From contig NZ_JAMQJY010000001.1 in the NCBI RefSeq assembly GCF_023703085.1, positions 2,418,001 through 2,482,000 on the forward strand: 64,000 bases of DNA, in the 5' to 3' direction. Below the pieces are notes generated by a model, which was not told where the DNA came from, searched no databases, and saw only the letters and a list, made by a program, of their open reading frames with translations. Each line of letters starts with the position of its first letter. The stretch's first letter is position 1. This document shows, piece after piece, positions 1-8,280 of this stretch. Both the position numbers and the translations under genes were made by a program. The DNA comes from Alkalicoccobacillus plakortidis (GTDB lineage: Bacteria; Bacillota; Bacilli; Bacillales; Bacillaceae_D).

Positions 1-1
1 A

Positions 2-937
2 CATTTATTCATTTGGTTAACGTATCAAATTCTAAATAAAAATCAGGGTGATCTTGTTTCTATTCACATCAAAACCTTTGGTGTTTTTATAGGTACAATA
101 ATGAATATTTACTTTCTTTGTTACTTCTTTCTACTTAGCTATACAGTGATTCGAACGTATGTTGAGATCATTCAGGTTTGGATGTTCCCTGACGTAAAAG
201 CGTGGGTACTCTCTCTCTTATTGGTAATCTTAAGTTATTCATATGTAACAAGAGGACTGCGTGTTATTACTGGTTTTGCAATCGTAAGTCTTCTAATTAC
301 TCTCCCACTTTTATTTGCCAATTATTTTACGTTTCCACACACTCATCCATCTAACCTTTTACCAATAGCTACACACTCTGTTACTGATTTATTTAAGGGT
401 GTAAGGGCAATGACTTTAAACATTCTTGGTTTCTGCGTTCTTTTTATGGTATATCCCTTTCTAAAGAATGCACCAACATCTCAAAAATGGTCTCATCTAG
501 CCATTGTATTTAACATGTCTCTATATCTATTTGCAATCATTCTGACGACCGTTTACTTTAGTGAAAATCAGCTTGAACAAACCATTTGGGCAACAATTAC
601 TCTTTGGAAAGTTGTGGACCTCAGTGTAGTAGAACGTTTTGAATATATTGGTGTTTCACTCTGGCTTTTTGTTGTTCTCCCTTCTTTCTGTCTGCTTTTA
701 TGGGCGGCAAGTAGACTAACAAAAAGGATGCTTCATTGGAAGCAGCGTACCGGATTGAGACTTATTTCTATCCTTCTGTTTTTCTGTTCATTTTTTTTAT
801 TAGGACGTAGTGGAGTAGAATCACTAAACGATTTCACTTCAAACGTTGGATTCTATACCATTTATTTTTATATTCCCTTTCTATTTTTCTCCCAAAAAGT
901 AAGCTCACGTATACAAAATTGGAGGAATGCTAAGTGA
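2..937 (+). CDS. GerAB-type spore germination permease (5' end outside window)
   Basis: This is an integral membrane subunit of a nutrient germination receptor (endospore permease family, APC-like fold), acting in the spore inner membrane. The frame is open from the first bases of the window, so the ATG at 101 is internal and roughly the first 50 residues of a usual ~365-residue protein are missing. The visible part is a series of hydrophobic helices with short polar loops, including the second-half pattern common to GerAB proteins. Its stop overlaps the GTG start of the next gene by four bases (GTGA), the usual gerB-gerC coupling. A gerA-type gene is expected just upstream, outside the window. 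Family assignment is confident; the nutrient sensed cannot be told. Confidence 0.85.
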   Translation, partial: HLFIWLTYQILNKNQGDLVSIHIKTFGVFIGTIMNIYFLCYFFLLSYTVIRTYVEIIQVWMFPDVKAWVLSLLLVILSYSYVTRGLRVITGFAIVSLLITLPLLFANYFTFPHTHPSNLLPIATHSVTDLFKGVRAMTLNILGFCVLFMVYPFLKNAPTSQKWSHLAIVFNMSLYLFAIILTTVYFSENQLEQTIWATITLWKVVDLSVVERFEYIGVSLWLFVVLPSFCLLLWAASRLTKRMLHWKQRTGLRLISILLFFCSFFLLGRSGVESLNDFTSNVGFYTIYFYIPFLFFSQKVSSRIQNWRNAK

Positions 938-2016
938 AAAAAGGAATGTTTGTCTGTTTTTGGTGTATCTTTTTGATCAGTTGCTCCCCAACTCCAAAAG
1001 TAATTGAAGAATTACAATTGATCCAAGCGCTAGGTTATGATTATGTGAGCGAAAGTGAGTTCAGAACTGTAGCTGGTTCACAAATCATTTTACCCGGGGA
1101 AGAAGAGCTACCCCAAACAGCTGTGTTTTCTGCGGTAGGAAATACTTCAAGAATCACACGTAAAAAAATGCAAACAGAGTCCTCTAAGCTTTTAGTTTTG
1201 GGTCGAGTTAACCTCATTTTGTTTCAGGATGATTTAGCGAAAGAAGGTGTCTTTTATTATTTAGATATTCTACAACGGGATCCCTTAGTTGGTCGTAATG
1301 TAAGGCCTGCCGTAGTAGAAGGAAAGGTGTTTGATCTATTATCACAAAACTATAAACTCGACATTACCGTTTATCAATACTTAAACGATCTGATTGAACA
1401 AAATGAAAAAGAAATCATTCCTCAAATCACATTGCACACTGTCTTATATGAATATTATAAAGACGGCGTTGATGTAACCTTACCAATGATAAAACAAAAT
1501 GATAATCGTGCCCAAATAACTGGACTAGCTTTGTTTAAAGATGATCACTATATTCAAAAGCTTAACGTCAGAGAAGCATCATATCTTAAACTTCTTAAAG
1601 AGTCTTTTGAGGGAGGCTTTTACCAAATAGATATAGATGAGCATGACTATGTTAGCCTGGAAAATGTAAATGCCGCCCCTGTATACACGGTTAAACAAGA
1701 CGAATCAGGTCTACATGTCTCAATAGACATTAAAATAACAGGAATTGTAAACGAACAAGGCGACGTTAATGGACCTAATCATTACAATAAAAATGATATC
1801 AAGCATTTAGGATCTACACAATTCGAGAAACACATGAACCAATTAATTAAAAAATTCCAGGAATGGAATGTCGACCCTATCGGATTAGGTGCTGTAGCAA
1901 GAAGTTCTGTTAGAGACTTTAATATAGACGACTGGCATAAGAACTACCCTACGTTAGATATCAAGGTTAATGTAGATCTTAGTTTTGTAAGTAGCGGAAT
2001 TACGGAAGAAAACTAA
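934..2016 (+). CDS. GerAC-type germination receptor lipoprotein (Ger(x)C family)
   Basis: This is the lipoprotein C subunit of a germination receptor, anchored on the outer face of the spore inner membrane. At 360 residues it is the usual family length. The N-terminus is a lipoprotein signal ending in the lipobox Leu-Ile-Ser-Cys with the modified Cys at about residue 17. The C-terminal third has the Ger(x)C arrangement, with a G-x-G-x-x-A helix and a Trp-x-x-x-Tyr-Pro segment before the last beta strands. GTG start, translationally coupled to the permease by a 4-base overlap and preceded by GGAGG. A second gerC-type gene sits alone at 20.9-22.0 kb. Confidence 0.88.
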   Translation: MKKGMFVCFWCIFLISCSPTPKVIEELQLIQALGYDYVSESEFRTVAGSQIILPGEEELPQTAVFSAVGNTSRITRKKMQTESSKLLVLGRVNLILFQDDLAKEGVFYYLDILQRDPLVGRNVRPAVVEGKVFDLLSQNYKLDITVYQYLNDLIEQNEKEIIPQITLHTVLYEYYKDGVDVTLPMIKQNDNRAQITGLALFKDDHYIQKLNVREASYLKLLKESFEGGFYQIDIDEHDYVSLENVNAAPVYTVKQDESGLHVSIDIKITGIVNEQGDVNGPNHYNKNDIKHLGSTQFEKHMNQLIKKFQEWNVDPIGLGAVARSSVRDFNIDDWHKNYPTLDIKVNVDLSFVSSGITEEN

Positions 2017-2092
2017 TGTTTTTCCACCAAAATAAATGGGAATATTCTAGTATCTTTTATTTTAAGTTTATCGTTAGAAAGGATGACTAGAA

Positions 2093-3475
2093 GTGCACCC
2101 ACTCCGCTATTTTAAAAGGACTTTCCACCGTTTAAACAGCTTATCTTATCACCAGGTAAAGTATGAGCTTAAGTCTAATGTATGGCTTATCTGCTTATTT
2201 TATGGATTAATCGGTACAGCTATAGCAGGTATCGCTTATTATGCAGACATGCATATGTTATTTGGGTTAGACGCTCCTAATTTTTTTCAAGCTGATTATG
2301 AATTAACACGACAAATCGTTAGCTCACTTGTTGCTGGTATTATTACTCTTAATGCCTTCACTTTAAACTCCATTCTGGTCGTGTTAACTAACTTTTCTGG
2401 TCAGTTTACCCCAAGAATGCTAACAACATTTATTTCTGATCGACGCACTCAGCATTTACTTGGAATTTTTAACTTATCATTTGTATTTATATTATTAACT
2501 TTTTTCTTAATTGATGAGGAAGTAGCTTCTTATTATGCCCTAATTCCTACTCTTACGATTTTAGTGATGTTACTAGCCGTAGTTTCTTTTGTTGTCTTCA
2601 TTAACCATACAATCAAATGGATGCAGGTTCCAAATATCATGCAAAATATGAAGAATGAGTCTCAACAACAAATTTTGACTACTCTAGTGAAGGATCTCGA
2701 GGAGTTTCGAACATCAGAGCCCAAAAGAAATATTGCCGATCAATTAAACGGTGAAGGTATGACAATATCCGCTACTAAATCAGGTTATATCCAAATTGTA
2801 GATTACAAACGGTTGATCAAATATGCTCAATCTGTCGATACGGTCATTCGTTTTGAAAAAAGGATTGGTGAGTTTGTTTTAAAGGGGACCCCCCTTCTCA
2901 CCTATTGGAAGAATGGGAGATTCCCTATTGAGCCTAAAGAAATCAACAAGAGGGTATTTATCGGTTCTAAAAAAACAGAAGTACAAGACATTGAATTTGG
3001 TATTAATAAGTTAAAAGAAATTGCTATTAAATCCTTGGGTAATGACGATCCACACACAGCATCTAATGCAATCTTTCAGCTGACCGATCTATTACTATCA
3101 ATCTCAAAAGTCTCTAGATTTTCATCCTATTTAACAGATTCAAATAATGAATTAAGAGTCATTATAAAAAAAGAGTCATTTGCTTTTTATCTTAACTCAA
3201 CATTCTCGCATATTACGTTATATGCAAAAGAAGATCCTGTGATCACCAACGATATCTTAGAAGCTATGACTCTACTCGTTCAATCAATTGATAAACAGTA
3301 CCATGAATGCTCTTGGAAATTCGCTTTAATGGTTGCGAAGGGCTATGCAGCACCTTTCTCATTTGAGTACAATGAACAGAAATTCTATCGTTCCCTGGAG
3401 AAGATCTCAGACACAACAGGTCATCAAGATGACTATCAAGCTTTTTTGGATGAGATAAAAGATAGCAAAAGATAA
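2093..3475 (+). CDS. DUF2254 family membrane protein
   Basis: A predicted integral membrane protein of 460 residues matching the DUF2254 pattern. There are four hydrophobic helices in the first ~175 residues (near 30-50, 75-100, 120-140 and 145-170), with a Phe-Ser-x-Gln-Phe-(T/S)-Pro-Arg motif between helices 2 and 3. A long soluble C-terminal region of about 280 residues follows. The molecular function of the family is not known. GTG start behind an AAAGGA-type site. A gap of about 75 bases separates it from gerC, so it could be cotranscribed or have its own promoter. It ends in a strong terminator. Confidence 0.8.
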   Translation: MHPLRYFKRTFHRLNSLSYHQVKYELKSNVWLICLFYGLIGTAIAGIAYYADMHMLFGLDAPNFFQADYELTRQIVSSLVAGIITLNAFTLNSILVVLTNFSGQFTPRMLTTFISDRRTQHLLGIFNLSFVFILLTFFLIDEEVASYYALIPTLTILVMLLAVVSFVVFINHTIKWMQVPNIMQNMKNESQQQILTTLVKDLEEFRTSEPKRNIADQLNGEGMTISATKSGYIQIVDYKRLIKYAQSVDTVIRFEKRIGEFVLKGTPLLTYWKNGRFPIEPKEINKRVFIGSKKTEVQDIEFGINKLKEIAIKSLGNDDPHTASNAIFQLTDLLLSISKVSRFSSYLTDSNNELRVIIKKESFAFYLNSTFSHITLYAKEDPVITNDILEAMTLLVQSIDKQYHECSWKFALMVAKGYAAPFSFEYNEQKFYRSLEKISDTTGHQDDYQAFLDEIKDSKR

Positions 3476-3480
3476 GATAC

Positions 3481-3514
3481 AAAAGGATACAGTCTGATCT
3501 GTATCCTTTTTCTT
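3481..3514 (+). terminator. Rho-independent terminator after the DUF2254 gene
   Basis: The stem AAAAGGATACAG pairs with CTGTATCCTTTT around a 6-base loop and is followed by a T-rich run. It begins just past the stop codon. It also lies 3' of the minus-strand LysR gene, so it may act on both strands. Confidence 0.85.
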
Positions 3515-3526
3515 ATCGAAAGACTA

Positions 3527-4402
3527 TTAGACAAGCTTCAAAATAGTTTCAGAAAAGGCTGCCGCCTCTTCCGATGGAGATTTTGTAAGGATATAAGTAG
3601 ATACTGTTGGCAAATCTAGTTTAGGAATCTCGGCTTCCAATATTCTTCCTTCAGCGATCTCTCGCCTTACAGCTGAACGTGGTAAAATTGAGCAGCCAAG
3701 TCCTTCTTCAATAAACCTCTTGGCCACATGCACTTGTGATACCTTCATTTCCCGTATACCTGGTAATAACCGTTTACATAAAAGCAATACATCATCCCAA
3801 TACATGGGGTGATTATGCGTTAATAACACATGCTCCCTGAGCACCTCTTCATAGTCTACGAATGAGCCATTTTCCTCTTCTCGCCCATCGTGCGGCACAA
3901 CAAAAACCAACTTCTCAGACTGAATTTGCCTGCATGTCACTCCGATCGACTGCACTGGCATACGAGAAATTCCGATGTCCACCTTGCCTTCATCAATTGC
4001 CGGACCAATTAACATCGATTCCATTACCTCTACCTTAACTTCAGTATGTGGGTTTTCTTTTATAAAAGCCTTCACCCAATGGGGCAGATAGCTTGTAGCA
4101 ATTAGAGGAGATACAGCTATCCTTATTTCTTTTTGAAAGCCTTGAACTTTTCTATCCATGTGAACCATTCCTTTATGGTAGGCATCATAAATAGATTCGG
4201 CATGTTGCACAAATTCCCGTCCATAATGCGTCAATACTACCTTTCGTCCTGTCCTCTCAAACAGATCCGTACCAACAAGCTTTTCTAGTTGATGAATATG
4301 TACAGTCACGGTTGGCTGTGAGACATATAGAGAAGATGCTGCTTTTCTGAAATTCTCATATTGAGCTGCCGCAAGAAAGCTTTCGATCCAGTGAATGTTC
4401 AT
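3527..4402 (-). CDS. citR: LysR-family regulator, likely CitR (regulator of citA)
   Basis: A LysR-type regulator of about 291 residues, with an N-terminal winged HTH (residues 1-60) and a periplasmic-binding-like effector domain. It is divergently transcribed from a citrate synthase gene, exactly the citR-citA arrangement of Bacillus subtilis, where CitR represses citA. The longer reading frame reaches 4447, but the ATG at 4402 has GGGAGG just upstream and gives the standard LysR N-terminus (Asn-Ile-His-Trp-Ile-Glu-Ser-Phe). The family is certain; the CitR name rests on gene order. Confidence 0.85.
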   Translation of the reverse strand: MNIHWIESFLAAAQYENFRKAASSLYVSQPTVTVHIHQLEKLVGTDLFERTGRKVVLTHYGREFVQHAESIYDAYHKGMVHMDRKVQGFQKEIRIAVSPLIATSYLPHWVKAFIKENPHTEVKVEVMESMLIGPAIDEGKVDIGISRMPVQSIGVTCRQIQSEKLVFVVPHDGREEENGSFVDYEEVLREHVLLTHNHPMYWDDVLLLCKRLLPGIREMKVSQVHVAKRFIEEGLGCSILPRSAVRREIAEGRILEAEIPKLDLPTVSTYILTKSPSEEAAAFSETILKLV

Positions 4403-4455
4403 ACGTCCTCCCAAATATTGATTAAATATCATAATCAGAATAGGCATAATTATTT

Positions 4456-4467
4456 ATTATTCATAAT
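4456..4467. promoter_or_regulatory. Short dyad in the citR-citA divergent region
   Basis: ATTAT-TC-ATAAT lies in the ~110-base AT-rich region between the two start codons. LysR proteins usually bind such dyads near the divergent promoter, so this is a candidate CitR site. It is weak because the whole region is AT-rich. Confidence 0.3.
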
Positions 4468-4514
4468 CATATCATTCTAGTAGAATGAAGAAAATGGATG
4501 AAAGGATGATGACT

Positions 4515-5603
4515 ATGCATGCAAAAGGCTTAGAAGGTATTGTGGTTGCAGAAACAAGCATAAGTGATGTGGATGGAAAAAAGGGAGAACTCCTATACCG
4601 CGGCTATGATGCAGGGAATCTTGCCCAGATGCAAAGCTTTGAAGAAGTAGCTTACCTACTTTTAAACGGAGGATTGCCAAATCAATCAGAACTAGAGGCT
4701 TTTATTTTTGCATTAAAAGAAAAGAGAACGCTCCCAACTGAGGTACAGCACTTACTTCGCTCCTTACCAAAAGAGCTTATGATCATGGATGTCTTAAGAA
4801 GCTGCATCTCGAGTTTAAATCCAAAAGCGACGTGGCCTCCAACAAAAGAAGAAGCTATTCAACTAATCGCCCTCTTTCCCACCATTATAGCTTCATGGAT
4901 ACGCCATTCTGCTGGTAAAGTGCCTCTAGAACCAGATCACTCTCTTAATCATGTACAAAATTATTTATATATGATGAGTGGAAATCAGCCTGAGGCGGCG
5001 CATGTCTCCGCATTAACCTCCTATCTCATCCTTACAATGGAGCACGGCATGAACGCATCCACCTTTGCAGCCAGAGTTGTCAGCTCAACAGAATCAGATT
5101 TGCCTTCCGCTATCTGCGGAGCACTCGGCACGATGAAAGGCCCACTGCACGGCGGCGCACCAACAGGGGTCCTGCAGCTACTTAGTGACGTGCAGTCAGA
5201 TACAAAAAGCCCTGAAGAAATAGTGCGTGAAAAACTACAGCGAGGCGAAAAGCTCATGGGCTTTGGCCACAGAGTCTATAAAACGACGGACCCTCGTGCG
5301 ATTGCATTGCGACATGTATTGAAGTCAACAGGAGGCGCAGACCAAGTACTTTCAAACGCTGTTGACATCGAACAGCTCATCACTCAATTACTCGCGGAGT
5401 ATAAACCAGGACGCAATCTTCACGTTAATGTCGAGTACTATGCTGCAGCTGTCATGGATGCCATTGCCTTTAAACCAGACTGGTTCACCCCAACCTTCTG
5501 CGTGAGTCGAATTGTTGGTTGGTGCACCCACGTCATTGAGCAATCAGAGGATAATCGAATATTCCGGCCGCAGCAGGAATACGTCGGAACGAGAAAAAAC
5601 TAG
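4515..5603 (+). CDS. citA: Citrate synthase (CitA-type)
   Basis: Condenses oxaloacetate and acetyl-CoA to citrate in the cytoplasm. About 362 residues, the length of the short Gram-positive type. Visible signatures are Glu-His-Gly-Met-Asn-Ala-Ser, the substrate-binding Leu-His-Gly-Gly-Ala-Pro, Gly-Phe-Gly-His-Arg-Val-Tyr, and the catalytic-Asp region replaced in register by Asn-Val-Glu-Tyr-Tyr as in B. subtilis CitA. An upstream ATG at 4485 exists, but AAAGG nine bases before the ATG at 4515 and alignment with CitA (which begins a few residues before Gly-Leu-x-Gly) favour 4515. Divergent from citR, followed by a strong terminator. Confidence 0.92.
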   Translation: MHAKGLEGIVVAETSISDVDGKKGELLYRGYDAGNLAQMQSFEEVAYLLLNGGLPNQSELEAFIFALKEKRTLPTEVQHLLRSLPKELMIMDVLRSCISSLNPKATWPPTKEEAIQLIALFPTIIASWIRHSAGKVPLEPDHSLNHVQNYLYMMSGNQPEAAHVSALTSYLILTMEHGMNASTFAARVVSSTESDLPSAICGALGTMKGPLHGGAPTGVLQLLSDVQSDTKSPEEIVREKLQRGEKLMGFGHRVYKTTDPRAIALRHVLKSTGGADQVLSNAVDIEQLITQLLAEYKPGRNLHVNVEYYAAAVMDAIAFKPDWFTPTFCVSRIVGWCTHVIEQSEDNRIFRPQQEYVGTRKN

Positions 5604-5613
5604 ATAATGATTA

Positions 5614-5650
5614 TAAGTACAGTCCCTGGAGGGGGGACTGTACTTATTTT
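5614..5650 (+). terminator. Terminator after citA
   Basis: AAGTACAGTCCC pairs with GGGACTGTACTT around a short G-rich loop and is followed by ATTTTGATTTT. Confidence 0.85.
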
Positions 5651-5693
5651 GATTTTAGAGAGGGGGATCCTGGATTGGTTGGATTGCGATGGT

Positions 5694-5939
5694 CATCGTT
5701 TTGATTCCAAGCTCTATCGTTTCACTTGATCCTCCATCGTTTTGATTCCGGGCTCTATTGTTTCACTTGATCCTCCATCGTTTTGATTCCGGGCTCTATT
5801 GTTTCACTTGATCCTCCATCGTTTTGATTCCGAGCTCTATCGTTTCACTTGATCCTCCATCGTTTTGATTCCGAGCTCTATCGTTTCACTTGATCCTCCA
5901 TCGTTTCGATTCCGGGCTCTATCGGTTCATTTGATCCTC
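5694..5939. repeat. Six tandem copies of a 41-bp intergenic repeat
   Basis: Copies start at 5694, 5735, 5776, 5817, 5858 and 5899, each 41 bases with one to five differences; a decayed seventh start follows at 5940. Each unit is itself two related half-units (21 + 20 bases) that both begin ATCGTTT or ATTGTTT and end CTC, so the array is really twelve half-units of about 20.5 bases. The unit length is not a multiple of three and no reading frame crosses it. It fills most of the 428-base gap between citA and the catalase gene; the rest is the two flanking terminators. Confidence 0.93.
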
Positions 5940-5989
5940 CATTGCCCCGTTCACAACTCATTCCCTCCCCACAAAACCCATCCCCAAAC

Positions 5990-6024
5990 AAAAAAAGCAG
6001 CAAACACCACGTGTTCACTGCTTC
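5990..6024 (-). terminator. Terminator after the catalase gene
   Basis: Read on the minus strand, GCAGTGAACAC pairs with GTGTTTGCTGC (two G-T pairs, loop GTG) and is followed by a run of seven T. Confidence 0.8.
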
Positions 6025-6031
6025 ATCATTT

Positions 6032-7631
6032 TTAATATGGGCTAGATGGTTCGCTTAGTTCTTGGGCTTGCTCAACGGCTGATTTTTGAGTTGATTCGGA
6101 TTTGCCTAATTGCTCAATTCCTTCTTTCACTCTTCGGCCATATTCTTCATCTGCCTCAGTTAAATTTCGGATCATTTGCTCCTGCACCTGAGCGTTTGCC
6201 TGGCCAATTCCGACCACCAAATTTTTAACCAAGCTCATCTTTTTCCCAGTCTGATAATCGATTATAGGTTTCACCCGCTTGGCCAAAGTTGTTAGGGCGG
6301 TCAATTGGTGCTTTAACTACTCGGCCGCTTACTTCGGGCTCGTGGGGTTTGCCATTTCGATCGGCTTCACGTAGGCCTTCCACGGATGGTTCATAGTTAA
6401 TATGTGGGTTGTGAGAAGGTGGTGTGTCTACATGATAGGCCATTTGCCCGTCTCGTTGATTGGTTGCTACTCGTTTTTTTGGAGCGTTGATAGGAAGCTG
6501 CAAATAATTTGCCCCTACTCGGTGACGTTGGGTATCGGAGTAACTAAAGGTTCTTCCTTGCAGCATTTTATCATCAGAAAATTCTAATCCATCGACTAAA
6601 ACTCCGGTACCAAATGCAGCCTGTTCCACCTCAGCAAAATAATTTTGCGGATTTTTATTTAAAGTCATTTTCCCTACTTTGTGCCATGGAAATTGATCCT
6701 TATACCAAAGCTTCGTATCATCAAGTGGATCAAAATCCAAATCTGGATGCTCATGGTCTTCGATGATCTGTACATACAACTCCCATTCAGGGAAATCACC
6801 TTTTTCAATCGCATCATACAAATCCTCCGTTGCATGATTAAAGTTTTCAGCTTGAATCTTTTCAGCTACTTCCTGCGTTAAGTTTTTAATTCCTTGCAGT
6901 GGTTCCCAATGATACTTAACGAGTACAGCCTCGCCTTCTTCATTGACCCATTTATATGTATTCACACCTGACCCTTGCATTTGTCGGTAATTGGCGGGAA
7001 TACCCCACGGGGAGAAAAGAAATGTAATCATGTGAGTAGCCTCTGGGCTTTGTGAAATGAAGTCGAAAATTCTACCTGGATCTTGGGTGTTTGTGACTGG
7101 GTCTGGTTTGAACGCATGAATCAGATCAGGGAATTTCATTGCGTCTCGGATAAAAAAGATTTTTAGATTGTTCCCCACAAGATCCCAGTTGCCATCTTCG
7201 GTATAAAACTTCACGGCAAAGCCTCGAGGATCTCGTAATGTTTCCGGCGAATGAGTGCCATGGGTGACTGTTGAGAAACGAACAAAGACAGGTGTTTGCA
7301 CGTTTGTATTGGTAAAAACCTTCGCACGAGTGTATTTTGAAATTGGATCATCTCCAACCTTGCCATACGACTCAAAATATCCATGTGCACCAGCTCCACG
7401 TCCATGAACTACACGTTCAGGTACTCTCTCGCGGTCGAAGTGACTAATTTTCTCTAAGAAATCATAGTTTTCTAAGGTTGATGGTCCGCGATTTGTGACG
7501 GTTTTGATATTTTGGTTATCAACAATCGGCTGACCTTGGCGGTTTGTGAGCGTCTGATCCATTTCATTAGCTGCCTTACGTTGGTCTTGTGAGTCTCCTT
7601 CGTGCTGAGCATTAACCTCATTTTTTCCCAA
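6032..7631 (-). CDS. katA: Catalase (KatA-type, heme), frameshifted near its C-terminus
   Basis: A monofunctional heme catalase that disproportionates hydrogen peroxide in the cytoplasm. The main frame covers 468 residues with the N-terminal arm, distal His (Val-Val-His-Gly-Arg-Gly, residue ~76), the Gly-Asn-Asn-x-x-x-Phe-Phe heme segment, and the proximal Arg/Tyr region Ser-Tyr-x-Asp-Thr-Gln-x-x-Arg. It stops after Asp-Glu-Leu-Gly at 6225, while the natural continuation (Val-Lys-Asn-Leu-Val-Val-Gly-Ile-Gly) lies in another frame ending at 6032. Removing one base at 6229-6234 (GCTTGG to GCTGG) restores a single ~530-residue protein. TTG start with AAAAGGGG nine bases upstream. No clear PerR box is visible. 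Confidence 0.9.
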
Positions 7632-7634
7632 GTG

Positions 7635-7698
7635 AATAAACCCCTTTTCCTGGTCAATTTTGGATCGCTCTTATTGTTGTCCAGTTTAGGGGTTTATT
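7635..7698 (-). promoter_or_regulatory. Long inverted repeat covering the catalase ribosome binding site
   Basis: AATAAACCCC at 7635-7644 and GGGGTTTATT at 7689-7698 are perfect complements; the inner CCTGG and CCAG extend the pairing. In the catalase mRNA the right arm contains the AAAAGGGG Shine-Dalgarno, so folding would hide it. The arm begins only a few bases after the GNAT stop codon. It could be a leader hairpin controlling translation, an operator, or an imperfect terminator of the GNAT gene (there is no T run). Confidence 0.55.
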
Positions 7699-7704
7699 AT
7701 TCTT

Positions 7705-8202
7705 CTACAGCCATTTTTCCATAATAAAATCATCCATGACAAAGCCATTTCCGATCTCTTTGACCTCCGTGCGCACCTTTTTAAAGCCTTTTTTCTCATA
7801 AATAGCTATCGTATGCTCATTCTCACGATTAACAGTAAGCCAAATCGAGCTTAAACCTCTGCTTCTGCAAAACTCTTCCAAAAACACAATAACCTCACTT
7901 GCATACCCCATGCCTCTAAACTGTTTAAGCAAATATAGTTTACTTAAAAACAACGTACCTTCTTCTTCTTTTACGCCTATATAACCAATTGGGATACCAC
8001 TTTTAATTACATTAAAGTACTCATACCCCTCACTATGTATTTGACGTTGCACAGCTTCAGTGGATTGAAACTCTTTAATCATATAGTCTACCTGTTCTTT
8101 GGTAATAATCCCGATATAATGTTCATTCCAAATGCCAATTGCTAGTTCGGCTAGTGCTCCTATTTCTTCGTCGGTTTGCACCGTAGAAATTTGTATATTC
8201 AT
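7705..8202 (-). CDS. GNAT family N-acetyltransferase
   Basis: A GCN5-related acetyltransferase of about 165 residues that transfers acetyl from acetyl-CoA to an unknown amine. The fold signature is visible: Leu-Tyr-Leu-Leu-x-x-Phe-Arg-Gly-Met-Gly-Tyr-Ala (motif A, the CoA pyrophosphate loop, near residue 95) and the late Ile-Tyr-Glu-Lys-x-Gly-Phe motif B. The frame extends to 8382, but the ATG at 8202 has AAGGAG nine bases upstream and gives the proper N-terminus. It lies immediately upstream of the catalase and may be cotranscribed with it. Confidence 0.85.
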   Translation of the reverse strand: MNIQISTVQTDEEIGALAELAIGIWNEHYIGIITKEQVDYMIKEFQSTEAVQRQIHSEGYEYFNVIKSGIPIGYIGVKEEEGTLFLSKLYLLKQFRGMGYASEVIVFLEEFCRSRGLSSIWLTVNRENEHTIAIYEKKGFKKVRTEVKEIGNGFVMDDFIMEKWL

Positions 8203-8246
8203 GCCTTCAGCTCCTTTATAAATAACTCCATTATACGCACTCATAG

Positions 8247-8280
8247 AAAAAAGAGCTAAATACATAAAGTATCTAGCCCT
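8247..8280 (-). terminator. Terminator overlapping the stop of the Gfo/Idh gene
   Basis: On the minus strand, GGCTAGATAC and GTATTTAGCTC form a stem with a 5-base loop followed by six T. It closes the glycan operon. Confidence 0.75.

Noticed and set aside
5021..5257. Minus-strand open frame inside citA
   Set aside because: Shadow of the conserved citrate synthase coding region.
5694..5939. Tandem repeats resembling a CRISPR array
   Set aside because: Units are directly adjacent with no unique spacers, and no cas genes are near.
6032..7631. Programmed ribosomal frameshifting in the catalase and other split genes
   Set aside because: Too many unrelated housekeeping genes are affected, at the same GCTTGG word and in both orientations; no slippery heptamer with a downstream structure is seen.
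7632..7704. PerR box upstream of the catalase gene
   Set aside because: No TTATAATnATTATAA-like dyad is present between the GNAT stop and the catalase start.
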